A DNA stretch of 47,842 bases from a virus. Below the pieces are notes generated by a model that made no database searches, had not been told where the DNA came from, and saw only the letters and a program-made list of their open reading frames with translations. The translations under genes and the position numbers were made by a program. The DNA is taken from IMG/VR virus record IMGVR_UViG_3300007276_000010, positions 1 to 47,842 of that record; one strand, 5' to 3'. Shown piece after piece: positions 15,905 through 23,705 of this stretch (the first letter of the stretch is position 1; each line of letters begins with the position of its first letter).

Positions 15905-16194
15905 TGCGATTAACAGAATGGCTTAACTCTGGCTTATATGTATTTGTGGCGCTTTCTGAGAAAGGCTATCAAGATAATGAACTAGCTAAGAAGTCATGGC
16001 CTGACGCAGCTATATATGGAGATTACCGTTTAGTTAATTTTCATAAGGACAAAGCTCAATACTTTTTAGATTATTTAGATGGTATTGGATTGACTGCTAG
16101 TTACGGCATAAGCGAGTCAACGCCGATGCTGTTAACTTGGGATGAAGCAATGCAATTCGCAGCACAGTTTACTATGATAGAGGGACAATTATGA
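15901..16194 (+). CDS. Hypothetical protein
   Basis: About 97 residues, starting with ATGATG that overlaps the previous stop; an ATG at 15889 is an alternative. AT-rich with codon use like the second half of the preceding gene, so both may have entered together. Sequence such as WPDAAIYGDYRLVNFHKDKA gives no recognised family. The next gene overlaps its stop by 4 bases. Confidence 0.5.
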   Translation: MMRLTEWLNSGLYVFVALSEKGYQDNELAKKSWPDAAIYGDYRLVNFHKDKAQYFLDYLDGIGLTASYGISESTPMLLTWDEAMQFAAQFTMIEGQL

Positions 16195-16727
16195 GTTTTA
16201 ATATTGGTGATTTTGGTTTAACTCCATCGGATGTTGGCGGGATAATCAGCGGTCAATCTGGTTGGGCGATATTCGTCGACGGCGTTCACACTCTAGCTAG
16301 TCCGCAGGTTATCGTCGAAGGTGCGACCGCTACGTTAACGAACAACGCGGTGACGAGCATCACGACACAGACACCTTCCGACGCTACCGCCGCGATGTGG
16401 GACGGCTTAACAAGTAAATTCGGACCGATACACGTCGACGACTATTACTTGTGGTTTGTACGATTCAAAGCTAAAAATACAGCACCAAATGGTGGTTATA
16501 TCGACGCAGGCATTAACATCGGCGGCACGTTCGGAAGGTTATTTGATGAGAGTCATTTATTCGTTCGAGGCGCTAACGTTGAACAGTCATTTAACTGTTT
16601 AATGGGTGGCTATAGTGGCGCTACGTTTATGTCCAACGGTGGGTTACCTAGGGCGACGAGCGGTAACGGAACAACTTCAATATACGCCAAAGAATATCAC
16701 GTCGTTAGATTACACAAGGGTCGATAA
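16191..16727 (+). CDS. Putative virion protein, hypothetical
   Basis: A 178-residue, beta-rich, glycine-rich protein (for example GGYIDAGINIGGTFGRLF). Composition returns to that of the native head genes. Linked by overlaps to its neighbours in the head operon. Perhaps a capsid fibre or decoration protein; not recognised. Confidence 0.5.
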   Translation: MSFNIGDFGLTPSDVGGIISGQSGWAIFVDGVHTLASPQVIVEGATATLTNNAVTSITTQTPSDATAAMWDGLTSKFGPIHVDDYYLWFVRFKAKNTAPNGGYIDAGINIGGTFGRLFDESHLFVRGANVEQSFNCLMGGYSGATFMSNGGLPRATSGNGTTSIYAKEYHVVRLHKGR

Positions 16728-16728
16728 A

Positions 16729-17160
16729 ATGAGCGAACCAATAACACCGGAAATGATAACAGCGTTTCGAAGCGCTCAACCTGCGTTTAGTAACGTAACG
16801 ATGTGGCCTGATAATGTGGTCACGGAAGCGTTCTGCGAGGCGCTTCCCGAATGTGGTGGTCGTGGGTGGGGGGTATTGGATATCAACGACTGTCAGAACT
16901 TCAAGAGGCGTGGTGTGTTCTTATATGCTGCTCACCTGTTGAGTATTACTTACAACACCGCAGCGGGCGCCACAGACCCGTCAAACATCAACGCGGCGGC
17001 ACGTCTTAACCTCGCTGGTAAATCGGTCGGTGACGAGTCGGTTAGCTTTCGCATAACCCAGATTCAAAATTCTTCTGATGATTTTCTGTCGTTGACTTTG
17101 TACGGTGTTCAATATTTGAGGCTACGACGACGCGCAGCTATGGGCGCGTTAGCAGTGTAA
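16729..17160 (+). CDS. Head completion/adaptor protein (DUF4054-like)
   Basis: A 143-residue protein starting at 16729 with AAGGG upstream. The arrangement ITAFRSAQPAFSNVTMWPDN, an alanine-rich middle with WGVLD, and FLYAAHLLSI matches the DUF4054 family, found at the head-tail joining position of many myo- and siphoviruses. It likely forms an adaptor ring below the portal. The upstream in-frame ATG at 16606 lies inside another gene and is rejected. Confidence 0.75.
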   Translation: MSEPITPEMITAFRSAQPAFSNVTMWPDNVVTEAFCEALPECGGRGWGVLDINDCQNFKRRGVFLYAAHLLSITYNTAAGATDPSNINAAARLNLAGKSVGDESVSFRITQIQNSSDDFLSLTLYGVQYLRLRRRAAMGALAV

Positions 17161-17168
17161 TAAGTTGA

Positions 17169-17194
17169 CCCGACACGCAACGTAACGTGTCGGG
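17169..17194. terminator. Hairpin between convergent genes
   Basis: A 9-bp stem CCCGACACG/CGTGTCGGG with an 8-base loop between the rightward head operon and the leftward clamp gene. T tracts are poor on both sides, so strength is uncertain. Confidence 0.55.
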
Positions 17195-17202
17195 TGTTAC
17201 GA

Positions 17203-17757
17203 TTAAAGACGTGTAGGCATCAACGCGACTTGAAGCGTATCGACTTCATTGAATATACGAGTGATCAATACCGAGTCACTAGCGTCACGTAATGTAAACT
17301 TACCAACTTTGAAAGTGTGGTCATGTACTACAAGTTCACACGCTTTACATACGCGAGCCAGATGATTGAAGTTTAAACCTATCTCACTGCACGACGTACT
17401 AGTCGCGCCACTATATAAACGCATGGCACGCGCTAAATCAGGATAACGACCGTCGATAAATTCAACTTTATATTCACCGATTCGAGCTAACTCGTTGCTG
17501 ATACTGAATGTTGGTTTCGCTTTTGGTCCGAATAATTTAAGTAAATTGGCGAGCGATACACCACATAAAATCACGTCTGTATTAGGTTCAACGTTAAACA
17601 TTTCAGATTTAATCGTTAAAATCATACCACTGTGACCGTCAGACGCTTCCATTTTAACGATGCCGTCTTCACCACACTTGATATGAATACCGTTTAAATA
17701 ATAACGAATGTCTTTTTTTGCAGCAATCGTTAACAAACCTTTAAGTGTTTTTACCAT
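17203..17757 (-). CDS. Reduced DNA sliding clamp (beta-clamp-like)
   Basis: A 184-residue protein resembling the C-terminal two-thirds of bacterial DnaN: KDIRYYLNGIHIK then ASDGHSG near the N-terminus (compare DVRYYLNG and TDGHRL in E. coli beta), VEFIDGRYPD in the middle, and a C-terminal MPTRL matching the MPMRL end of E. coli beta. At half the length of a bacterial clamp it probably has two domains per subunit, and a ring might need three subunits. It would tether the phage family B polymerase. Leftward gene with its own operator-promoter. Confidence 0.7.
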   Translation of the reverse strand: MVKTLKGLLTIAAKKDIRYYLNGIHIKCGEDGIVKMEASDGHSGMILTIKSEMFNVEPNTDVILCGVSLANLLKLFGPKAKPTFSISNELARIGEYKVEFIDGRYPDLARAMRLYSGATSTSCSEIGLNFNHLARVCKACELVVHDHTFKVGKFTLRDASDSVLITRIFNEVDTLQVALMPTRL

Positions 17758-17808
17758 CTTCGTATTTCCCCGTAGCGCAACGAAGCGTATCCTCGTCGTC
17801 TGATTTAC

Positions 17809-17836
17809 ATACTATCACTATTGACGCTGTTGTCAA
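17809..17836 (-). promoter_or_regulatory. Leftward promoter with operator (site 4, perfect)
   Basis: On the minus strand: -35 TTGACA (17831-17836), 16-base spacer, -10 TAGTAT (17809-17814). The repeat TTGAC-GCTGTT-GTCAA (17821-17836) covers the -35 and spacer. Drives the clamp gene. Confidence 0.7.
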
Positions 17837-17942
17837 TCATTAATTTACCCGAACTTTGAGTTAACGACACACGGTTTGAGGTGGCGTAAAGTATTGATTA
17901 GAAAGAGTTACCTCGTTTATGCTGCAAACCCCGTATAGTTCA

Positions 17943-18130
17943 ATACTCCCTATAGTATTCTTGTATATTATCTGTATATGTATGTATGATCTATACTGTA
18001 TATACTATATGCATACTTATAATTCTTACAGTTATAGAAAGTAGAGTTACAGAGGTAAGTACGTTAAGTCATTGATTGTTTAAATGGTTTTAGTACCTTG
18101 AAATTTACCTGAGTCGTTTTTGTTCGGGGT
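17943..18130 (+). repeat. AT-rich noncoding element, copy B
   Basis: Homologue of 5229-5425: 27 identical bases at the left end, a diverged TATA-rich centre and a conserved right block (AGAGGTAAGTA, GTCATTGATTGTT, TTTTAGTACCTT, TTACCTGAGTCGTTTT, TTCGGGGT). AGGTAA (18053-18058) and TTACCT (18105-18110) form an inverted repeat as in copy A. It precedes the tail module. The rest of the gap 17837-18189 holds no gene that I can see. Confidence 0.75.
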
Positions 18131-18189
18131 TATTACCACATCACCTAAATTGTGTTAATATTGAGTCATTACTAATCACGAGTATCGTC

Positions 18190-18792
18190 ATGTTCAAACC
18201 TAAAGTCACCGTGACCAACGTTCAACAATCACGAGACGCTATTCAAAAAGCGTTACGCGCGTTGATGGTTGACAAATACGTGACGGTTGGAATACATGAA
18301 GACGCTGGGAATCACGAGTCGGACGACATCACGAACGCTCAATTAGGCGCCGTGCATGAGTTCGGTTCGGAGATTACTCACCCCGGCGGCACGTCATACG
18401 GTTACGCGAGTAAAGCGGCGGCGGATCGTAACGATGTGAGGTTCCTCAAGTCCGGCCGTGGTTACATGGAATTAGGCGTTACTGGTCCGCACATTATCAA
18501 GATACCAGCACGCCCATGGTTAAACCCTGGCGTCGCGTCTGGTAACGCTGAATATCTGACAATCATTGAAAAGACACTCAGTGACGGCGGCACGATGGAC
18601 CAAGCATTGAACAAAGTCGGAGTCGTGGCGGTCGGTAAGGTTCAAAAATACATGACGGATTTACGCACGCCACCAAACGCGGCAAGCACGATTAAAAAGA
18701 AAGGTTCATCAAATCCATTAATCGACTCGGGCGCATTGCGTCAAAGCGTAACGTATAAAATCATATCCGGTAAACCAAACGAGGGCTTGTAA
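18190..18792 (+). CDS. Tail completion / virion morphogenesis protein (HK97 gp10-like)
   Basis: A 200-residue protein. ITNAQLGAVHEFGSEITHPG, then IIKIPARPWLNPG and a C-terminal NPLIDSGALRQSVTYKI are the marks of the HK97 gp10/Mu gpG-like morphogenesis family. Such proteins act at the head-tail interface. First gene of the tail module, directly behind noncoding copy B. Confidence 0.75.
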   Translation: MFKPKVTVTNVQQSRDAIQKALRALMVDKYVTVGIHEDAGNHESDDITNAQLGAVHEFGSEITHPGGTSYGYASKAAADRNDVRFLKSGRGYMELGVTGPHIIKIPARPWLNPGVASGNAEYLTIIEKTLSDGGTMDQALNKVGVVAVGKVQKYMTDLRTPPNAASTIKKKGSSNPLIDSGALRQSVTYKIISGKPNEGL

Positions 18793-18794
18793 CC

Positions 18795-18935
18795 ATGGTG
18801 ACCAGTAAATTAGAGATATATTACAGAATTAAACATCCTAGATTACTATTTTGGATTAATGCACCGTTGGTGATTCTCGGTTTCGAACCATTATGTCCAA
18901 AATTCTGTATTGAAATGATAGGTTTAAAACCATGA
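18795..18935 (+). CDS. Small hypothetical protein
   Basis: A 46-residue protein with a hydrophobic centre (LLFWINAPLVILGFEPLC), perhaps membrane-associated. It starts two bases after the preceding stop and overlaps the next small gene by 4 bases (ATGA). AT-rich compared with its neighbours. No family recognised. Confidence 0.4.
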   Translation: MVTSKLEIYYRIKHPRLLFWINAPLVILGFEPLCPKFCIEMIGLKP

Positions 18936-19030
18936 AACAACGCGACGACGCACGACCTAAAATGTCGAAAGACGGATTTATTGACCGTGAACCACCTATA
19001 TTGATTAACGGCGATTATACAGGACCATAA
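18932..19030 (+). CDS. Tiny hypothetical protein
   Basis: A 32-residue charged product starting MKQRDDARPKMSKDGF, coupled by an ATGA overlap to the preceding small gene and followed after 3 bases by the next. Supported only by this tight packing. Confidence 0.35.
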   Translation: MKQRDDARPKMSKDGFIDREPPILINGDYTGP

Positions 19031-19033
19031 TTT

Positions 19034-19390
19034 ATGTCACTTGACATGGTGGGGCATATCGACCCCGTATTCGTATCGATACCTGCAACACGTTCGTCAT
19101 TCACTGGCGGCGACTACGTTGACGGCATTTGGCAAGACGGCACGACAACTGTCACACCGCACACTGTGAACATACAGCAAGCAACTGACCGTGAAATCGA
19201 AACGCTCGAAAAGGGTGGTGAACGTATTGTCGATGCGCGTCGTGTTTACATCAACGACGGACTCGACGCGAGCATTCAACAGTCTGACCTGTGGACGTTC
19301 GCGGGCCAACAGTGGAAATGCCACAAATTAGATAACCGATGGTGGCGCAATTATTGCCGTGCCATCGTGTCGAGGATTGACGATAAATGA
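19034..19390 (+). CDS. Head-tail joining protein, putative
   Basis: A 118-residue protein between the gp10-like and tail terminator genes. [20 protein letters not shown], a central [11 protein letters not shown] and [17 protein letters not shown] resemble stopper/neck proteins that form part of the joint. Assigned mainly by position. It overlaps the following gene by 4 bases. Confidence 0.55.
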   Translation: MSLDMVGHIDPVFVSIPATRSSFTGGDYVDGIWQDGTTTVTPHTVNIQQATDREIETLEKGGERIVDARRVYINDGLDASIQQSDLWTFAGQQWKCHKLDNRWWRNYCRAIVSRIDDK

Positions 19391-20343
19391 ATAAATTTGT
19401 GATGGACGCGTTTAACGCTGGTTTGGTCGTTGATATGTGGGGAACGACATACACTGACAGCACTGTATTACTTCAACATGTCAACGACGAACGATGGATA
19501 ACAATAAATAACGCCAAAGGTCGTAAAGGTTCCAAGGTTAAAATATCAGCAAGCGGTGAAATCCTCGCCGGTATGGGTGGTAAATTCAACGGTCAAAAGA
19601 TTGACGAAATGGGAAAGGGTAGTAGCGAAAAAAGTGGTGAAGTAGATGTTAAAATTCCGAAGATAAGTAGTTCTACTGAAAACACTTACAATCGCGCCAC
19701 ACACATGGGTCGAGGTCGTGATTTTAACGCCGAATTAAAAACCATTAGTGAAAGTATAATTAAAAACATAAAATCATATAAATCATTATTAGAGACACCA
19801 GAACAACGGTCTAAAGCTGGCGAATTAATCGAAGCTCACTTAGAATCTCAAAAGAAGTTTATAGAACAAAGCGCATCAACCGCGGCAAATAACCCGTCGT
19901 GGTTTGTAACCGGTAGAAGCGGAAGAAATCAATCACGCATGGAAAAATCGAACGAACGTGAAATGAGTTCGTTACAAAAACATGTGGAGTCACAGAAAGC
20001 GAGCGAGGCTAGAATTATTAAAACCCTCGGTGCTATGAAATCTGAAAGTACCAAAACGAGCGAGGCGTTTAATAGCTCAAAAAGTACCGGTATTAAGAAC
20101 ATAGGTTATATTGCTGCCGAAATGCTAGGTAATCACCCGTCGTTAGCTGCTGGAACCAGAACATGGGCGTCGCCGAAAGTGGCCAAGGCGTTCACTGAGT
20201 TATCAGAGTCTAATAAAACAGAAGCTATAAAAGTCGCGAAAGAAGTCGACGCGTCTTTAAAGACTAAAGGTCTGAAAGGTTTAGTCGACGTGGTTGGGTC
20301 AAGATCCAAAGCCGGTAAACTTATTGCGGAACTATTGGTATGA
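19387..20343 (+). CDS. Accessory protein with GMGGKFNG module, within the neck operon
   Basis: A 318-residue protein. The N-terminus carries [20 protein letters not shown] followed by GKFNGQKI, a module I recognise as recurring at the start of large phage accessory proteins but cannot name. The rest is lysine-, serine- and glutamate-rich and largely helical ([16 protein letters not shown]), with no catalytic motif seen. It overlaps genes on both sides by 4 bases, so it is fully part of the neck operon, unlike ordinary cargo. It may be an ejected or virion-packed protein. Confidence 0.5.
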   Translation: MNKFVMDAFNAGLVVDMWGTTYTDSTVLLQHVNDERWITINNAKGRKGSKVKISASGEILAGMGGKFNGQKIDEMGKGSSEKSGEVDVKIPKISSSTENTYNRATHMGRGRDFNAELKTISESIIKNIKSYKSLLETPEQRSKAGELIEAHLESQKKFIEQSASTAANNPSWFVTGRSGRNQSRMEKSNEREMSSLQKHVESQKASEARIIKTLGAMKSESTKTSEAFNSSKSTGIKNIGYIAAEMLGNHPSLAAGTRTWASPKVAKAFTELSESNKTEAIKVAKEVDASLKTKGLKGLVDVVGSRSKAGKLIAELLV

Positions 20344-20894
20344 ATCGCGTAGAGATATTTAATATCATTCGACCAATCGTAGCGTCCGTTACGGGTATCT
20401 CGAAAGTGATACTTGCTGACCAGGTATCGAGTAGTGGTTCGGGTTTACCGTCGCCTAGTGGTGAGTATGCCGTCATCGAGCCGAAACAATCAATTAATCA
20501 ACGTGGCCAAGCGAACATATATCGCAACACGAGCGCTACGCCTCAGTCGATTGACGTTGAAGTACGTGCTCAGATTATCGTTGAAGTATCGGTTAACGTG
20601 TTTCGTGGAGTTGACGCGGTGAGTCGTGTCGAACGTCTGTTACAATGCAACAAGCGACCCGACGTGAGCGCTACGCTGTTTAAAAATAAACTCGGTTGGA
20701 ATCGTACCAGTGCGCCGAATAACCTCACACGGTTGCAATCAGGGAATCCTGAGCAACGTGCACAAGTTTATTTGTATTTAATGTACGAGACGCGCGACCC
20801 GGTTGTGATCAACAACATCGAGTCGGCAAGTTATAGCGTAGAATACGAGACGAGCGGTGAGATTGTAGCGAGTGGAGTGATTGAAACGCCCTAG
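20340..20894 (+). CDS. Tail terminator / neck protein (gp12-like)
   Basis: A 184-residue protein resembling phage neck terminator proteins: [20 protein letters not shown] at the start, [20 protein letters not shown], and a late region with [15 protein letters not shown]. It should cap the tail tube and sheath and dock the tail to the head. A hairpin that could end transcription overlaps its stop codon. Confidence 0.7.
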   Translation: MNRVEIFNIIRPIVASVTGISKVILADQVSSSGSGLPSPSGEYAVIEPKQSINQRGQANIYRNTSATPQSIDVEVRAQIIVEVSVNVFRGVDAVSRVERLLQCNKRPDVSATLFKNKLGWNRTSAPNNLTRLQSGNPEQRAQVYLYLMYETRDPVVINNIESASYSVEYETSGEIVASGVIETP

Positions 20895-20905
20895 TTACGG
20901 GCGTT
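20885..20905. terminator. Hairpin terminator at the end of the neck operon
   Basis: AACGCCC/GGGCGTT, 7 bp with a 7-base loop that contains the stop codon. It lies between convergent genes and could act in both directions; T tracts are short. Confidence 0.5.
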
Positions 20906-20920
20906 AAATTTGACTAATGA

Positions 20921-21118
20921 TTAACTCTTTACATCGTTAATATCGTATGCTGTAAAGTGATGTCGACCTACCCATTTATTATGTATTCCAAATTGAAAAC
21001 CTATTTCAATACTTAAATCGTCGCTGTGTTTGTTTGATTTAGCTATGATAGCTACGTTGTATTTAATCATTAATTCACCGAGTTCTTTCTTGAACTCGTC
21101 GGTATAGACTGACGACAT
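20921..21118 (-). CDS. Small hypothetical protein (leftward island)
   Basis: A 65-residue protein (MSSVYTDEFKKELGELMIKY...). The ATG at 21118 has AAAGGTGG upstream; a GTG at 21127 lies within that ribosome site. It stands alone as a leftward gene between neck and sheath genes, with a near-perfect sigma70 promoter that carries the shared operator. No family recognised. Confidence 0.6.
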   Translation of the reverse strand: MSSVYTDEFKKELGELMIKYNVAIIAKSNKHSDDLSIEIGFQFGIHNKWVGRHHFTAYDINDVKS

Positions 21119-21169
21119 AATAACCACCTTTCATTAACGCAACAAGGCTAATCCTCGTCGTTACCTGTC

Positions 21170-21197
21170 ATTATATTACTATTGACGGTTGTGTCAA
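21170..21197 (-). promoter_or_regulatory. Leftward promoter with operator (site 5, perfect)
   Basis: On the minus strand: -35 TTGACA (21192-21197), 16-base spacer, -10 TATAAT (21170-21175). The repeat TTGAC-GGTTGT-GTCAA (21182-21197) covers the -35. This intergenic unit is duplicated at 24496-24570. Confidence 0.75.
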
Positions 21198-21234
21198 GCG
21201 TTGCAACGTAATTATTTTTAAATTATCAACCGCG

Positions 21235-21243
21235 TGGTATACT
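21235..21243 (+). promoter_or_regulatory. Extended -10 promoter for the sheath operon
   Basis: TGG followed by TATACT (21238-21243), 31 bases before the sheath ATG at 21274. It lies about 40 bases to the right of operator site 5, back to back with the leftward promoter. Confidence 0.55.
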
Positions 21244-21273
21244 ATGAGCGATTGCAATCAGGAGATTTAACTA

Positions 21274-22413
21274 ATGTCTTACAATATTGATAATATTGTT
21301 CCGATTAACGTGCGGATTTCACCGCAGGGACTCGGAAATGCTAACTTCGGTTCGGCGTGCGGCTTCGCACCAGAATCGGAATTACCTGTCGGCTTCGCTG
21401 TCGATACCCGTCGCGTCTACACGACTTTAACGGATCTATCTGTGGATTTCGCAGACACAACCGAAACGTATAAAATGGCCCGTTACTGGTTATCTGGTAC
21501 GCCTCGCATGAACTCGTTGACTATTTGGGCGACTGCTGACGCGGACGCAACGTGGGCGACTACACTCAATAAAGCACGTAATGAATTTTGGTGGTTCTTC
21601 ACATTCGTGACGGCTCCAGTATACGCTTCATTGACTGACGCCGAAGCGATTGCGCAGTGGTGTAACGACAACGAATCGTGGTTCCAAAACTGTCAAACTG
21701 GCGCGAGCGCTACGGCTATTCGTGCCAATGACGCAGGTAACATAGCGCAGAATCTAACATCTAGCGGTATACGTTTCGCGGGTACGTTCCCTCACGCGAC
21801 CGACGCGTATGCTGGTATTAAATTGTGTGTACCGTTCGCTAAAGTAAATTACAGTGCGGCAAACTCGACAATTACCGGTGAAGGTAAAGTATTAAGCGGC
21901 GTTGCTGGCGAAAGTTTAACCGGTACAGAATACGCTAACATGCGTTTACCAACTAACAAAGCGATGTTCTACACGCAAGTAGAGAACAAAGGTTCGACCG
22001 ATGCGGGACGTGTTATTAACACGTGGTCACATAGCTCATACGGCGAATTTATGGACGACGTGATCAACTTATCAGCGTTTACGAATGCGATGGGTGTCGA
22101 GTTGTACAACACGGTATTTAACCAAACGACTAAACTAGGTCAAGACCCTGTTGGTCAATCGGTGTTACTCGGTGCGGCTAAAGCCCAGTGTGAGCTTTAC
22201 ATTTCGAACGGTTATTTAGGTCCACGTAATTACATCGACCCTGACGACGGTTTGACAAAGTATACCGTAGGTTATGAGATTTTGACCACACCGGACGAGA
22301 TTTTAAACTTAACCGACACCGACCGTGACGCGCGTAAATCAGCGCCGATCCGAATCCGTATCTTCCGTAAGGGCGCTATCCATTCAGCACCCGTTGATAT
22401 CGACGTTTATTAA
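21274..22413 (+). CDS. Tail sheath protein (DUF3383 family)
   Basis: A 379-residue protein matching the DUF3383 group of contractile tail sheaths: an N-terminus with VPINVRISPQGLGNANFGSA, a middle region with FWWFFTFVTAP, and a C-terminus with LNLTDTDRDARKSAPIRIRI. It forms the contractile outer tube of the tail. It is followed directly by the tail tube gene. Confidence 0.85.
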   Translation: MSYNIDNIVPINVRISPQGLGNANFGSACGFAPESELPVGFAVDTRRVYTTLTDLSVDFADTTETYKMARYWLSGTPRMNSLTIWATADADATWATTLNKARNEFWWFFTFVTAPVYASLTDAEAIAQWCNDNESWFQNCQTGASATAIRANDAGNIAQNLTSSGIRFAGTFPHATDAYAGIKLCVPFAKVNYSAANSTITGEGKVLSGVAGESLTGTEYANMRLPTNKAMFYTQVENKGSTDAGRVINTWSHSSYGEFMDDVINLSAFTNAMGVELYNTVFNQTTKLGQDPVGQSVLLGAAKAQCELYISNGYLGPRNYIDPDDGLTKYTVGYEILTTPDEILNLTDTDRDARKSAPIRIRIFRKGAIHSAPVDIDVY

Positions 22414-22427
22414 TAAGGGGACATTAA

Positions 22428-22835
22428 ATGTCTATCGCTAATTTTAGTACAGATTTATTCGTCGTAACGGTCAACGGTCGTGTTATCAGCGATTGGGGCG
22501 AAACAGCGACGCCGTACACCGACGCGCCTATCGACGCCAAAACGCAAATTCGTCGCGGCCAAGGTGGTAACGCGGTTCGTTTGAATCGTATTAACCCTGG
22601 TCGTGCCGTGTCGTTATACTTGAACCCTGGTTCACCGGACAGCGCATATATGCAAGGTCTGTTTAATTCAGGCGCTAACATCACTGTGACCAAAACGCAA
22701 ATTGGCACACTTGAAGCGGCTATCGGAACGGAAGGTGCAATCATTAACGATGCGTCAACCGGTCGCGGCGGTTCAACGATTACTGACGATCAATACGATT
22801 GTGAGTTCAACGTCTGGAACGGAACCAAAGGATAA
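22428..22835 (+). CDS. Tail tube protein
   Basis: A 135-residue protein directly after the sheath gene, with KTQIRRGQGGNAVRLNRINP and GRAVSLYLNPGSPDSAYMQ, a small beta-barrel composition as in DUF3277-like tube proteins. It should polymerise into the inner tail tube. Good ribosome site (AAGGGGA) upstream. Confidence 0.75.
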   Translation: MSIANFSTDLFVVTVNGRVISDWGETATPYTDAPIDAKTQIRRGQGGNAVRLNRINPGRAVSLYLNPGSPDSAYMQGLFNSGANITVTKTQIGTLEAAIGTEGAIINDASTGRGGSTITDDQYDCEFNVWNGTKG

Positions 22836-22840
22836 ATATC

Positions 22841-23227
22841 ATGTCACAAACACGGGCCTTTACAGTAAACGAAAACACGTACAACATCGCGCAAGCGTCA
22901 GCCGTTGACCAAAAAAAACTGATGTTACTACTCGGTGGTAAAATTGCGTTACATAGCGCAGCGGGTCAGGAACCAATCAACACGCCATTGTTAGTTGGTG
23001 CGTTGATCACATTGCCTGAGTCGACATTTGACGAAGTGGCTAGTCTTGTTCTACGTCAAGCTTTCGTAGCTGGTACGACCGACAAGATTGATTTAAAGTC
23101 GTTCCAAGGTGGCATGATGGGCTATTTTCAGTTAGTGGCCGAAGTTGTCGCATATAACCTTAACGATTTTTTTACATGGCTCGACACCGGAAACGCCGAG
23201 CGTCGAGCAAAACCACAAGTGAAGTAG
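22841..23227 (+). CDS. Tail assembly chaperone, short form
   Basis: A 128-residue protein between the tube and tape measure genes, the usual place of lambda G/T4-type tail chaperones. In frame 0 it stops at 23227; a slippery run of seven T at 23167-23173 lies near its end and would produce a longer fusion by a -1 shift into the frame ending at 23403. Chaperones of this kind coat the tape measure during tail assembly. Confidence 0.8.
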   Translation: MSQTRAFTVNENTYNIAQASAVDQKKLMLLLGGKIALHSAAGQEPINTPLLVGALITLPESTFDEVASLVLRQAFVAGTTDKIDLKSFQGGMMGYFQLVAEVVAYNLNDFFTWLDTGNAERRAKPQVK

Positions 23228-23403
23228 ACGAAAAAGTCGAATGGTATTTTATGCGACCATGTGTGGGAATGGTGGGTATTTGTCCGCCACTCTGCACATG
23301 GGCTGAACTCAACGACGGTACGTACTCGTTGGGTGATGTAGAGCGGTTTCATTTAACGATGGACGAGCTCAAAAACGCGTACATTGCTGCACACGCTAGA
23401 TAG
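22841..23403 (+). CDS. Tail assembly chaperone, -1 frameshift fusion
   Basis: Slipping back one base at T TTT TTT (23167-23173) joins 111 codons of the upstream frame to 76 residues of the downstream one (through MARHRKRRASS and ending in NAYIAAHAR), giving 187 residues. The downstream frame has no good ribosome site of its own. This is the lambda G-GT arrangement found in most long-tailed phages. The frameshift is inferred from position and sequence. Confidence 0.7.
23167..23173 (+). other. Slippery heptamer for -1 ribosomal frameshift
   Basis: T TTT TTT in frame with codons GAT TTT TTT of the chaperone gene; both tRNAs can re-pair one base back. The product frame continues to 23403. Confidence 0.7.
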
Positions 23404-23406
23404 AAT

Positions 23407-23440
23407 AACGCCTCGTGACTGTAAAGCTACGAGGCGTTTT
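23407..23440. terminator. Strong hairpin terminator
   Basis: A 10-bp stem AACGCCTCGT/ACGAGGCGTT with a 12-base loop and a short T run to the right. It separates the chaperone operon from the convergent leftward island and may work in both directions. Confidence 0.75.
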
Positions 23441-23441
23441 A

Positions 23442-23705
23442 TTAAGTACGTAATGGGTGGTACCATACACCAACGTAATTTAGGTGCGATGACAGGTGAC
23501 CGACATGTCGAACTATTACTATGTCGCCAGTATCACATGTAATCTCCCACCGACCACCAATCAAATCGTACTCTTTACCCGCTGTGATGTATTCACAACC
23601 GTCGTAATCCGTAACGACTTTACTAGTGTCACGTAGCGCATCGAGTTTAGCGCACGTCATGCCTTTCTTGCTTCCGTGTCCTATCATTTTGGTAATACTC
23701 TCCAT
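23442..23705 (-). CDS. Hypothetical protein (leftward island)
   Basis: An 87-residue protein with a beta-rich C-terminal half (KEYDLIGGRWEITCDTGDIV) like small SH3-fold phage proteins. It overlaps the upstream gene by 22 bases and ends just before the terminator at 23407-23440. Function unknown. Confidence 0.6.
   Translation of the reverse strand: MESITKMIGHGSKKGMTCAKLDALRDTSKVVTDYDGCEYITAGKEYDLIGGRWEITCDTGDIVIVRHVGHLSSHLNYVGVWYHPLRT

Noticed and set aside
16606-16728. Longer start for the DUF4054-like gene
   Set aside because: Overlaps the upstream gene in another frame; AAGGG and the ATG at 16729 fit the family length.
23176-23403. Independent gene starting at 23176
   Set aside because: No ribosome site; better explained as the frameshift extension of the chaperone.
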